Shown here: positions 1-7,217 of the stretch, in pieces | How positions within the stretch are numbered: position 1 is the first letter of the stretch | How the letters are laid out: every line of letters starts with the position of its first letter | Assembly: GCA_050694275.1 (NCBI GenBank) | Contig: JBOGXF010000065.1 | Location: 1-14,662 of the forward strand | DNA from: JBOGXF01 sp050694275 | Lineage (GTDB): Bacteria > Actinomycetota > CADDZG01 > WHSQ01 | DNA length: 14,662 bases | Direction of reading: 5' to 3' | The notes under the pieces: model-generated | What the model saw: the letters and a program-made list of their open reading frames with translations, nothing else | Database searches by the model: none | What the model was told of the DNA's origin: nothing | Translations under genes and position numbers: made by a program

Positions 1-72
1 ACCGAGGGAGAGCTCCTGAGGGACTTCGAGCTCGACCCCAGCCGGAACTACCAGCCGCAGGGCTTGGGGTGA
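1..72 (+). CDS. IS481-type transposase, C-terminal end (partial)
   Basis: Frame 1 is open from the window edge to a TGA at 70-72, giving a 23-residue tail that contains ELLRDFELDPSRNYQPQG. The pattern GELLR-(D/E)-x-x-(L/I)-DP-(T/S)-R-(D/N)-YQP is, from family knowledge, the usual C-terminus of actinobacterial IS481-family DDE transposases, which cut and rejoin DNA at the element ends. The catalytic domain lies outside the window, so only the tail can be judged. Two imperfect ~23 bp repeats follow the stop (78-124), as expected at an IS481 right end, which supports the call. Whether the copy is intact cannot be seen. Confidence 0.65.
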   Translation, partial: TEGELLRDFELDPSRNYQPQGLG

Positions 73-77
73 TGGGA

Positions 78-126
78 TGTCCACTATGCTCCGCGACACC
101 CGTCCACGATGCCCCGCGGCATCACA
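78..126. mobile_element. Right end of IS481-type element with terminal subrepeats
   Basis: Two imperfect direct repeats with a 23 bp period lie at 78-100 and 101-124. Both carry a GTCCAC-(T/G)-ATG-C-(T/C)-CCGCG core, and the second runs into GGCATCACA ending near 126. Repeated subterminal motifs ending in ...ACA are typical of IS481-like right ends (family knowledge). The exact boundary is inferred. It lies only about 4 bp from the tRNA fragment that starts at 130. Confidence 0.5.
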
Positions 127-129
127 TCG

Positions 130-182
130 TGGAGGGCGTGGGACTCGAACCCACAAGTCCTTTCGGACAACGGTTTTCAAGT
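130..182 (-). pseudogene. 3' half of a tRNA-Ser gene (attachment-site remnant)
   Basis: Read on the minus strand, this is a tRNA from the anticodon loop onward: CTTGAAA loop (anticodon TGA, serine), 3' anticodon stem ACCGTT, a long variable arm (GTCC-GAAA-GGAC), T-arm GTGGG-TTCGAGT-CCCAC, and 3' acceptor strand GCCCTCC with discriminator A. No CCA is encoded. Upstream of the loop the sequence stops being tRNA-like: the expected 5' stem AACGGT and a 5' acceptor GGAGGGC are both absent. A tRNA cut at the anticodon loop is the usual attachment core left by a tyrosine integrase. In such sites the element lies on the 5' side of the fragment, here to the right. It cannot be a working tRNA. Confidence 0.8.
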
Positions 183-393
183 TATGAGCACACCATCCTG
201 GCTCTTCCTAAGTGAGCCTGACTGCACCTATTTGTGCAGGTCAGCGAGGCGGCCTTCTTCCTGATTGGCCCTGGTTCTTCATGGCTTCTCGGATCCCTTC
301 CTGAATCGCGGGTTGCCAATAGGTTGCCAATCCCACCGCGCAGCCAGCAAGCGACGAAACTCTTACGGGCAGTGCTCTCGGCATCAACCCCGA
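183..393. other. Gene-poor stretch beside the tRNA fragment
   Basis: No convincing gene is seen. The stretch holds a hairpin at 219-243 (TGAC-TGCAC / GTGCA-GTCA with one bulged G) and a perfect 10 bp direct repeat GGTTGCCAAT at 311-320 and 322-331. A short minus-strand reading frame ending at 241 could be the decayed C-terminus of an integrase, but nothing diagnostic is left. The plus-strand frame starting at 234 has biased, low-complexity composition and no ribosome binding site, and is probably not coding. Confidence 0.4.
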
Positions 394-1035
394 CTAAGAC
401 CGGGACCCATGGATTAAGAATCCCTCATCAGGCATCTGGTCTTCGACGCGGGGCGGATCCGGTTCGTCGGCAAAGGCACGAAGCAGGCTCGACAGCCGCC
501 ACTGAAAGCCTCTCGGAAAGCTTGGAACCTCCTCTACCCGGAGGCCGATCGCGATCGTGTTCTCGCTCACACTGACATGTCCCGGCAAGGAATCATCGAC
601 CGTTCCCGTTCCGTAGCCGGAGTCGGACACGAGCGCGACCTCAAGGTCCCGGGACAGGACCGCCGACAGCGTCCAGCGGGAGCCATCGTCTCCCGACAAT
701 TCCCACCGAAGCTCGAGCGCGGCGGGGTGGAGCCGTATGGGGAGATCTGCGCCGAGCGCGGTTTCGAACACGAGTTCGCCGTCGGCTGAGACGATGTCGG
801 CTGAGACGATGTCGGCGGTGGACGCGGCGAGTTCGCCCGAAGGGTGGCGGTCGCGCCCACCTGAGCCCTCAATCAGCCGCACATCGCCGCGCTCGTCGCG
901 CGACTCACCGGGGTTTGAAGAAAGCAGCATGACGGCCAGGACGGCAACAACCACCAGCGCGCCGACGATGGCGATCAGCTTGCCGCGGCCGAGCTGGGTG
1001 CGCGACGTCCTCCAGGGATTCATCCAAGCCAACAC
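394..1035 (-). CDS. Membrane-anchored hypothetical protein, downstream partner of the subtilisin
   Basis: The family is not recognised. It encodes 213 residues: a short basic N-terminus, one strong transmembrane helix (about residues 20-40, LIAIVGALVVVAVLAVMLLS), an acidic linker, and a ~130-residue exported domain rich in predicted beta strands. A signal-anchor topology with the C-terminus outside is likely. The gene lies 12 bp after the stop of the large secreted protease on the same strand, so co-transcription is likely. The start is uncertain: GTG at 1035 or ATG at 1023, neither with a strong Shine-Dalgarno, which would fit translational coupling. A 15 bp tandem duplication at 781-810 repeats the residues ADIVS in the linker. 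It may help secretion, anchoring or inhibition of the protease, but that rests on position alone. Confidence 0.7.
   Translation of the reverse strand: MLAWMNPWRTSRTQLGRGKLIAIVGALVVVAVLAVMLLSSNPGESRDERGDVRLIEGSGGRDRHPSGELAASTADIVSADIVSADGELVFETALGADLPIRLHPAALELRWELSGDDGSRWTLSAVLSRDLEVALVSDSGYGTGTVDDSLPGHVSVSENTIAIGLRVEEVPSFPRGFQWRLSSLLRAFADEPDPPRVEDQMPDEGFLIHGSRS
781..816. repeat. 15 bp in-frame tandem repeat
   Basis: GTCGGCTGAGACGAT occurs at 781-795 and 796-810, and its first 6 bases recur at 811-816. It lies inside the membrane-anchored protein gene and encodes a five-residue repeat (ADIVS twice) in the linker after the transmembrane helix. The two copies are identical, suggesting recent replication slippage. 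Confidence 0.85.
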
Positions 1036-1047
1036 CAGATCCCGGAG

Positions 1048-4000
1048 CTAGATCTGCAGCTTCTTTGCGCCCCACTCGTTGGTGACGGCCTGGGCGCGCC
1101 ACACGACCCGGTGGAGACCGCAGCGCCGGGCCTTCAGCGCGAAGCGGGACTTCTTGTTGAGGACGTCGGAGTCGACCTGGCGCCATCCTTTGCCTTTGCG
1201 CCGCTGGAGGATCACCTTGGTGCCCTTGTGGTCGGGCCGGACCCTGCCGCGCACGACCTCTCCACCGTCGCAGGAGCGCGGCGCCTTGGCCTTGACCTTG
1301 ACCCGCACCCCCACGTCAGTGGGAGCCGAGGCCTGTCCCTCACACTCGCGGGTGTCGCGCACCCGGGCGATGTAGGACGCGTTGCGTCTAGCCGCCACCC
1401 GCAGGTCCCAGGTGCCGTCGCTTGTGACCGGGGTGGTGGCGATCTCCTTGTAGGTGTCGTTTCCGTGGATGCGCCGGGAGATGCCGATCTCCAAGGGATC
1501 TGTGCAGGCGGGGTCGTGATCGACGGCGCCGGACAACTCGAAGCCCCGACTGTAGGCAATGACCGGGCGCGATGAGGTGATCGTCGTAGTCGCGCGGCCT
1601 TGTGCAACCACGGGCTCGGATGGGCTCGGCGACGGAGCAGGTGGATCGTCGCCGGACGCGGGGTTGGTGGTCGCGGCCACGACGTTGGAGTAGAACGAGT
1701 GGCCGGCGGAGTTGTAGGCCCGCACCCGATAGGAATAGGTCGTGTCCGGATCAAGACCGGAGTCGAGGTAGGTGGCGGCGTCGCGTGCGGTGGTGCCGAT
1801 CTCCTGCCACGAGCCATCCCGGGAGCGCTCGATGGCGAAGCCATCCTCGTTTCCGGCGTTGTCCGCCCAGGTGAGCTCGATGCGGTCGCTCGAGGCCACG
1901 TCGGCGTTTAGCTGCGACGGCGCCGCGGGCGGGTTGCTGGGTGGTCCCCCGCCGCCGCCCGGACGCGCCGGGGTCGTGGCGGCCGCGACGTTAGAGTAGG
2001 GGGAGTGCCTGGCGGTGTTGAACGCGCGCACGCGGTAGGAGTAGGTCGTGTCGGGCTCGACGCCCGAGTCGAGGTAGGTGGTCTGGCTGGGTTCCGTCGA
2101 CGCGATCTCCTGCCACGAAGACCCATCGGGCGAACGTTCGAGCGCGAAGCCGGTCTCGGCAGAGGAGTTGTCGGTCCAGGAAAGCTCGATGCGCGTCGGC
2201 GCCGCTGCTTTGGCGGTGAGATTGGTCGGGGGGGCGGGGGCGGCCGGACCGGAATCGGGGCTTCCGGTGGGGCTCGGTTCTGCGGTCGGAGTTGCGGTCG
2301 GAGTGGGGCTCCCGGTCGGACTTGCGGTCGGAGTAGGGGAAGGCGTGCCTGTGGGCGTGGGTGACGGGGATGTCGTGGGATCGGGACCCAGCGGTATGGC
2401 CTGCACCGCCCGGGACGCATTCAGCCGTCCCCATCCGAACACCGGGTCGTACCCCGGCGCGCCGAGATCGTCGGCGTTGTCGATGATCGCAGCGATCACC
2501 TCAGCCGCAGCTTCCTCGCTGCGCTCGCCGCCCAACCGGTCGTAGACGAGTGCTGCCGCTCCAGCGACGTGCGGTGCCGCCATCGAAGTACCGAAGTTGT
2601 TGGCATAGCCCTGGACGTCGGTGCATCCGTTGGTATCGAACTCGAGCGGGATCGTAGACAGAACGTTCTCGGCGTAGGTGTCGCAGAACGGGGCGCCGCT
2701 CCCGCCGGGAGCGACGAGGCCGGGCCCGATGGTGTCCTCGGCATCGGTCTTGTTCGGGAAGACCGAATAGAACGATTTCAGATCGCGCGGATCGGTTGCA
2801 CCCACACAGATAACGTCTTCTGCCAGCGCCGGGTACTCGCACAACGGGAAGCTGTCGTTGCCGGCGGCCGCGACGAGCACGATGCCCGCATCCCGTGCCC
2901 GGCCGATCGCGGCGTCGATCGCCGAGACGTTGTTGATGATTTCTTTGCCGGGCGGGTAGCCCAGCGACATGTTTACGACGTGGACGCCCAACTCGACCGC
3001 CTTGTCCAGTCCTGCGATGATCTGCGCGTCGGTCCCGCTCCCGGCCGCGTTGAGCACGCGGATCGGCACGATTGTGGCGTCGGGGGCGACGCCCGCGACC
3101 CCGGTGCCGTTGTTGGTGCACGCCGCGATGATGCCGGCGACGTGGGTGCCATGACCGTTCTCGTCGTCGGGATTGGAGTCGTTAGACACGACATCCGAGC
3201 CGGCCCCGACCTTGAGCTTGCCGGGGCACTGGAGGTCTTCGTGGCCGAGATCGACGCCGGTGTCGATGACCGCGACGGCGATGTCGCAGCCGGTGGACTC
3301 GCCCACTCCCCACGCCTCCGGCGCTCGGATCTTCTTCGGCGCCCACTGTTGAGGTTCGAACAGGTCGGCGTCGGCAGCCCCGAAATAAGGGTCGTTGGGG
3401 GTCGCGGGGTAGGCGCCGCAGCCGGGCTCCGGACTCGGTGACGGAGAAGCGGACGGCCCCGGGGAGACGGTGGACGTCGGAGTCGGTGACGGAGAAGGGG
3501 AGGGATCGATCGCAGTCACCGTGAGCTCGAATGAGGTGGCTCCCCCCGCGGCGGCGTTAACCAAGATGAACCTCGTGAATTGGGGAACGTCCGCAACTTC
3601 GTCGGGCTCCTCGGACGAGGACTGGTCGATGAACGAGCAGCCCGAGTTATAGAACGCGAGGTCGAGGTCGTAGAGACCGAGCTCATTCGAGCCGGCCACC
3701 GACGCAGTCGCGCCTCCCGCCGCGAACGGACTCGGGATCTCGATCATGTAGCCGTCGACGCCCTGGGATCGGTTGACGCGGCACGTCTCCAGAAACTCCC
3801 GCTCGGTCACGCCTCCGGCGGTTCCGGACACGGGATTGAACCCGTCGATAGTGCCGGTGGCGATGAAGGGATCGGCGTCGGGGATGGAGCCGGGCACAAC
3901 CGTCCACAGCGGCGGCCCGCCCTCGCCCGGACGGGCGCCGAGGCCGTTCGCGTGCCCTTGGGCGTTGAAGGTCTCGAGCAAGTCTCCCCCCGGGACCTCG

Positions 4001-5739
4001 GGACGAAGGTCGACGACCTCCGCGAACCACAACGGACCGCGGGTGAAGGTGAGGCGCGACGGCCACAGCTCCGAGCCGTTGCGCCCCGACAGGGCGGTGT
4101 AATCCGTGGCGCCCCCGGGCCGGGTGTGAGCCATGAGGAGATCGGCCGCCCCATCACCGTTCAGGTCGCCCCCCCAGGGATCGAGCGCGGGATCGAATGA
4201 GGTCCCCGCGAACAGAGCACCCATGTTGGAGGAGGTGATGGTCTCGTAGCCTTCCGCCGGGGCCGGCCGCGTCCAGGCGACCGACCCGTCGGCTCCCGAC
4301 CACAGCTCACGCGGGGGGAACGGTGGGCCGCACCCCTCGCCCTCCGGGCAGGGGAAGACGAACAGGTCCTGGATCCCGTCGCCGGTGGCGTCGCCGGGGA
4401 GCAGGAAGCCCCCGCGCGCGACGCGGTGCCACAGGCGCTCGCCGGTGGGGCCGTCGACCCTGGCGAACGCGAGGCGCTCCGCGTCGGCGATGCCGAGGAG
4501 CAACACGTCCTGGCCCGCGCCCGATTCGGCCGCGATCACGCCGGGAAACGGGGGATGGGCCGCAACAAAGGCGTCCCACTTCGTCGCTCCGTCGGCACCG
4601 GAGAGCGCGACGAACTTGGTCTCGGGTGCGCTCAGACAGGGGACGGCGACGATGAGGTCGCCGCGTCCGTCGGGATCGAGGGTCAATCCCGAGGACACCA
4701 GGGTGCCGCCCTCGACCGCGCGCTCCCACAGGGGGAGACCGCGGCCGGTTCGGGCGTCCAGTTGGAGGCCACCGCCGGCCGAACGGAAGAACACGACGTC
4801 GTCCACGTCGTCGCCGTTCATGTCCGGCACGATCCGCGCCGCCGAGGGCGACTGCGCGACGTCGAGCACCGAGGTCGTCACGCCCGTACGCAGGTTCACG
4901 AGCTCGTGGGTCTCGGTCCTGCCGGTCGTCTGGTTCCTGTGGATGCGGGCCAGGAGCAGGTCCGGCTGGGTGTCGCCGTCGAGGTCCTCGGACACGCCCA
5001 CAGGCAACGCGAAATTCAGGTGGTTCGGGTTCGAGCCAAAGGAATTGCCCTCGTCGTCGTAGGCGTTCTCCCACAGGATTTTCCCGGTGGCGCCGGAGAG
5101 CCCGGCCAGCGTCAACTTGAAGGAGAGAGTGGGGGGCGCGGGAGGCGGCTGAAATTCGAAGAAGACGCCGAGGCTCCCCACGACGAGGTCGTCGCCGGGG
5201 GCCTCATCGAGCTGTAGGCGAGGGAAGACAAAGTTGTGACCCAAGTTGTCGAAGGGGGGGAGCGTGGGAGTCGCGTATCTCCACAGCGAGCCCCCGTCGG
5301 CGCGCAAGGCCCGCACGGTCTCCGGCAGCCCCCTGGGCAGACTGGTCCAGTCGATCGCCACGACGTCGTCTCCCCCCGTGTCGTCGAGGTTTCCCACTCC
5401 GATGAGTTCCCCGCCCGGTATCAGGGGATCCGGTGGCCCCGATTCGGTGGAGGCCTGGATGCTTCCAGACGTCGCTCGCACGGCCCCCCTCGGCACGGCC
5501 GCGCCGGCGGCCGCGAGGGCGTCGGCCACCGCCGCCCGAATGGCCCGGCGGCTGGGCCTCCCGGTTGCGAGCAGGATCTGGAGCTTGATCGCCGGATCGG
5601 CAGCCATCGCCTCGGAGCCGCCGCCGTCCCCCGCATCGCCCGAGCACCCCGGCTCGGCGGCTTGAGCGCGCGCGGGCGGCGGTACCAGCGCGGCCGTCAG
5701 CACGATTGCGGCCGCCGCCGAGATGATCCACCGGCGCAT
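1048..5739 (-). CDS. Secreted multidomain subtilisin-family (S8) serine protease
   Basis: A 1563-residue extracellular peptidase. Domains in order: signal peptide (about 1-27, ending ARAQA); FG-GAP/VCBS-type repeats with calcium-binding D-x-(D/N)-G-D motifs (about 110-610, e.g. DLDGDTQPD, DMNGDDVDD, DLNGDGAAD); a beta domain resembling pre-peptidase C-terminal domains (about 645-735); a Pro/Ser/Thr linker; the S8 domain (about 775-1115); a second Pro/Ser/Thr linker; two FN3 domains (about 1165-1260 and 1270-1357); and a C-terminal, Ig-like beta region rich in basic residues. The full catalytic set is present: Asp826 (VIDTGVD), His863 (NGHGTHVAG), Asn961 (AAAGND) and Ser1052 (GTSMAAPHVAG). No I9-type propeptide is evident. 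ATG 5739 is chosen because GGAGGAG lies 7 nt upstream and a signal peptide follows; the GTG at 5865 would add 42 unlikely residues. Confidence 0.93.
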   Translation of the reverse strand: MRRWIISAAAAIVLTAALVPPPARAQAAEPGCSGDAGDGGGSEAMAADPAIKLQILLATGRPSRRAIRAAVADALAAAGAAVPRGAVRATSGSIQASTESGPPDPLIPGGELIGVGNLDDTGGDDVVAIDWTSLPRGLPETVRALRADGGSLWRYATPTLPPFDNLGHNFVFPRLQLDEAPGDDLVVGSLGVFFEFQPPPAPPTLSFKLTLAGLSGATGKILWENAYDDEGNSFGSNPNHLNFALPVGVSEDLDGDTQPDLLLARIHRNQTTGRTETHELVNLRTGVTTSVLDVAQSPSAARIVPDMNGDDVDDVVFFRSAGGGLQLDARTGRGLPLWERAVEGGTLVSSGLTLDPDGRGDLIVAVPCLSAPETKFVALSGADGATKWDAFVAAHPPFPGVIAAESGAGQDVLLLGIADAERLAFARVDGPTGERLWHRVARGGFLLPGDATGDGIQDLFVFPCPEGEGCGPPFPPRELWSGADGSVAWTRPAPAEGYETITSSNMGALFAGTSFDPALDPWGGDLNGDGAADLLMAHTRPGGATDYTALSGRNGSELWPSRLTFTRGPLWFAEVVDLRPEVPGGDLLETFNAQGHANGLGARPGEGGPPLWTVVPGSIPDADPFIATGTIDGFNPVSGTAGGVTEREFLETCRVNRSQGVDGYMIEIPSPFAAGGATASVAGSNELGLYDLDLAFYNSGCSFIDQSSSEEPDEVADVPQFTRFILVNAAAGGATSFELTVTAIDPSPSPSPTPTSTVSPGPSASPSPSPEPGCGAYPATPNDPYFGAADADLFEPQQWAPKKIRAPEAWGVGESTGCDIAVAVIDTGVDLGHEDLQCPGKLKVGAGSDVVSNDSNPDDENGHGTHVAGIIAACTNNGTGVAGVAPDATIVPIRVLNAAGSGTDAQIIAGLDKAVELGVHVVNMSLGYPPGKEIINNVSAIDAAIGRARDAGIVLVAAAGNDSFPLCEYPALAEDVICVGATDPRDLKSFYSVFPNKTDAEDTIGPGLVAPGGSGAPFCDTYAENVLSTIPLEFDTNGCTDVQGYANNFGTSMAAPHVAGAAALVYDRLGGERSEEAAAEVIAAIIDNADDLGAPGYDPVFGWGRLNASRAVQAIPLGPDPTTSPSPTPTGTPSPTPTASPTGSPTPTATPTAEPSPTGSPDSGPAAPAPPTNLTAKAAAPTRIELSWTDNSSAETGFALERSPDGSSWQEIASTEPSQTTYLDSGVEPDTTYSYRVRAFNTARHSPYSNVAAATTPARPGGGGGPPSNPPAAPSQLNADVASSDRIELTWADNAGNEDGFAIERSRDGSWQEIGTTARDAATYLDSGLDPDTTYSYRVRAYNSAGHSFYSNVVAATTNPASGDDPPAPSPSPSEPVVAQGRATTTITSSRPVIAYSRGFELSGAVDHDPACTDPLEIGISRRIHGNDTYKEIATTPVTSDGTWDLRVAARRNASYIARVRDTRECEGQASAPTDVGVRVKVKAKAPRSCDGGEVVRGRVRPDHKGTKVILQRRKGKGWRQVDSDVLNKKSRFALKARRCGLHRVVWRAQAVTNEWGAKKLQI

Positions 5740-5745
5740 TGCCGT

Positions 5746-5752
5746 CTCCTCC
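5746..5752 (-). promoter_or_regulatory. Shine-Dalgarno fixing the protease start
   Basis: Minus-strand GGAGGAG sits about 6-7 nt before the ATG at 5739, directly in front of a classical signal peptide. It favours this start over the in-frame GTG at 5865. Confidence 0.75.
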
Positions 5753-5826
5753 GCGCGAACGTGGTCGATTCCCCTCCAACGGTTCGGCACCGCCGCCCTC
5801 GTTCCCACACGGCAAGTGGCGAGTTT

Positions 5827-5838
5827 CGTACAAGTACG
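5827..5838. promoter_or_regulatory. Palindrome in the divergent control region (possible operator)
   Basis: CGTAC-AA-GTACG is a perfect 5+5 bp inverted repeat with a 2 bp centre. It lies between the divergent starts of the protease (5739) and the regulator (5877). Its position suits an operator used by the regulator for itself and/or the protease. This is inference; no second copy was seen in the window and no convincing -35/-10 pair could be assigned. Confidence 0.35.
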
Positions 5839-5876
5839 ACCTGCGCCAAGTAGTCTGCGTAACACTCGTGGAGCGG

Positions 5877-6884
5877 ATGCTTGAGGTCCTGGGGCTGTCA
5901 GATCTCGAAGAACGTGCCTACCTGGCGCTGCTCGCGGCGGCCGGCGCCTCGGTAGCGGAGATCTCGCATGAGGTCGGCGCGAGCGAAGAGCAAGTCCGGG
6001 GCGCGCTCTCGTCGCTCGAGACCAAGGGGCTCGCGAGCCGGGGGGCGGGGGAGCATTCGGGATTCGTTCCGGCCCCGCCCGACGCGGCCATCGAGGTCCT
6101 GGTCATGCGGCGCCAGCAGGAGCTCGAATCGGTCCGCCTGTTCTCCTCGCAGCTCCTGCACCGTTTTCACGCGGCCCGGGAGACCAAACCCGTGGAGCTC
6201 ATCGAGATCATCAGCGGTCGCGCGGCGGTCGCCCAGAGGTACGAGCAGATGCAGCTGCTCGCAAAGCGCGAGGTGCTCAACTGCGACAGACCTCCGTACG
6301 CGACCCCGATCGAAGCCGAGATGGCGGATCCGACCACCCCGGTCGACAACCACATCGAGCTCGCGGCGCTGAACCAGGGGATCGTCTACCGGGCGATCTA
6401 CGACACCGCGGCGCTCGAGGTCCCGGGGCGAGCCCGCAGCGCGCAGATCCTCATGGAGGCGGGCGAGCAGGCGCGCACCATGTCGGGGCTGCCGATGAAG
6501 ATGTCGATCGTGGACCGGAGGATCGCGCTCCTGCCCCTCAACATCCACGCCCCCGACCAGGAGATGGAGAGCGCACTCATCCAGCCGTCCGCGCTGCTCG
6601 ACGCGCTCGTGACGCTCTTCGAAGCTCTGTGGGAACGGGCTTTGCCCCTGGCCCTGCACGCCGATGCCTCTCACGAGGCCGGGGAGGACGACCTCTCACC
6701 CCGCGACCAGAACATCCTGTCGCTTGTATCCGGCGGGCTCAGCGATGAGAGCGTGGCCAGGCAGCTGGGTGTGGGAGTTCGGACCGTACAGAGGAGGATG
6801 AACCTGCTCATGGAGCGCTTGAACGCCCGTAGCCGCTTCCAAGCAGCTCTCCTCGCAGCGAAGAAGGGTTGGATAAAGGAATAG
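5877..6884 (+). CDS. TrmB-type HTH / LuxR-type C-terminal HTH transcriptional regulator
   Basis: A 335-residue cytoplasmic DNA-binding protein. Residues about 1-60 (MLEVLGLSDLEERAYLALL..., then a helix-turn-helix with EISHEVGASEEQV) match the winged-helix N-terminus of TrmB-like regulators. The middle (about 90-265) resembles the sensory region of the actinobacterial TrmB/LuxR group. Residues about 271-333 (LSPRDQNILSLVSGG..SDESVARQLGVGVRTVQRRM) form a LuxR/GerE-type helix-turn-helix. ATG 5877 is chosen because homologues usually start MLxVLGLS; GTG 5868 is an alternative. The in-frame TTG at 5739 would overlap the protease start and is unlikely. Only a weak ribosome site is seen. The gene is divergent from the secreted protease, which is its most likely target (inference). 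The effector is unknown. Confidence 0.88.
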   Translation: MLEVLGLSDLEERAYLALLAAAGASVAEISHEVGASEEQVRGALSSLETKGLASRGAGEHSGFVPAPPDAAIEVLVMRRQQELESVRLFSSQLLHRFHAARETKPVELIEIISGRAAVAQRYEQMQLLAKREVLNCDRPPYATPIEAEMADPTTPVDNHIELAALNQGIVYRAIYDTAALEVPGRARSAQILMEAGEQARTMSGLPMKMSIVDRRIALLPLNIHAPDQEMESALIQPSALLDALVTLFEALWERALPLALHADASHEAGEDDLSPRDQNILSLVSGGLSDESVARQLGVGVRTVQRRMNLLMERLNARSRFQAALLAAKKGWIKE

Positions 6885-6917
6885 CGCGCGTCCAGCCAGC
6901 GGAGGCGGACGGTGTGT

Positions 6918-7068
6918 GCGGAGGCGAAGGTGCAGGCGTACGAACCCGGCTGTCGCGGGTGCGGTCCTGTGGGTAACGCCGAAATCCTGGGGGAAGCAAG
7001 TCTAAGGCCGGGCCCAACGTGCGCAGGTTTGAACCCTTGGCGGGAACCGAACCAAAGGGGCGCCGTCA
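6918..7068. repeat. Dispersed structured repeat, copy A
   Basis: This intergenic block is repeated at 12683-12850 in the same orientation. The first 63 bp (6918-6980) match copy B at 61 of 63 positions. The rest aligns with gaps and clear islands (GGGGAA, AAGGGGCG, GGGGCGCCGT). Plus-strand pairing conserved in both copies: GGCGT 6935-6939 with ACGCC 6976-6980, enclosing ACCCG 6944-6948 with CGGGT 6956-6960. Unlike copy B, copy A has no tRNA-like 3' end beside it and instead abuts the 3' end of the regulator gene. Its role is unknown: a structured RNA or an intergenic repeat family. Confidence 0.75.
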
Positions 7069-7079
7069 TGAACGGACCC

Positions 7080-7146
7080 TCGCGCTTAGCGCGACCTATT
7101 ACATAGGTTGATTCTCAGGGAGAGTCCGCGCCCGTCGGCGGCGGAC
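7080..7146. other. Series of three hairpins
   Basis: Three inverted repeats follow each other: TCGCGC-TTA-GCGCGA (7080-7094), ACCTAT-TAC-ATAGGT (7094-7108, sharing one base with the first), and GTCCGC...GCGGAC (7124-7129 with 7141-7146). None has a T-tract, so ordinary terminators are not indicated. They may form the end of a structured transcript with copy A, or protein-binding sites. Confidence 0.45.
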
Positions 7147-7200
7147 GAGGTTGCACGATTCGTCGCACCGTGCTGTCGTACCGGGAGGCTCCGACGGAGA

Positions 7201-7217
7201 AGGGCGGCTACTGCCCT
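7201..7217 (-). terminator. Weak terminator-like hairpin at the end of the membrane protein gene
   Basis: AGGGC and GCCCT arms with a 7-base loop span the stop codon of the membrane protein gene, followed on the minus strand by TTCTCC. The stem is only 5 bp and the T-tract is poor, so the call is tentative. Confidence 0.25.

Noticed and set aside
241..390. Minus-strand frame as an integrase C-terminus
   Set aside because: No catalytic tyrosine or R-H-R-Y box motifs remain; the location is suggestive but there is no direct evidence.
234..575. Plus-strand reading frame of 113 codons
   Set aside because: No ribosome site, low-complexity composition, and it overlaps the 3' end of the better-supported minus-strand gene.
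1079..5853. Many long frames on the plus strand and in other minus frames opposite the protease
   Set aside because: They are Arg/Pro/Gly-rich shadows expected in high-GC DNA; only the frame with subtilisin and FG-GAP motifs is coding.
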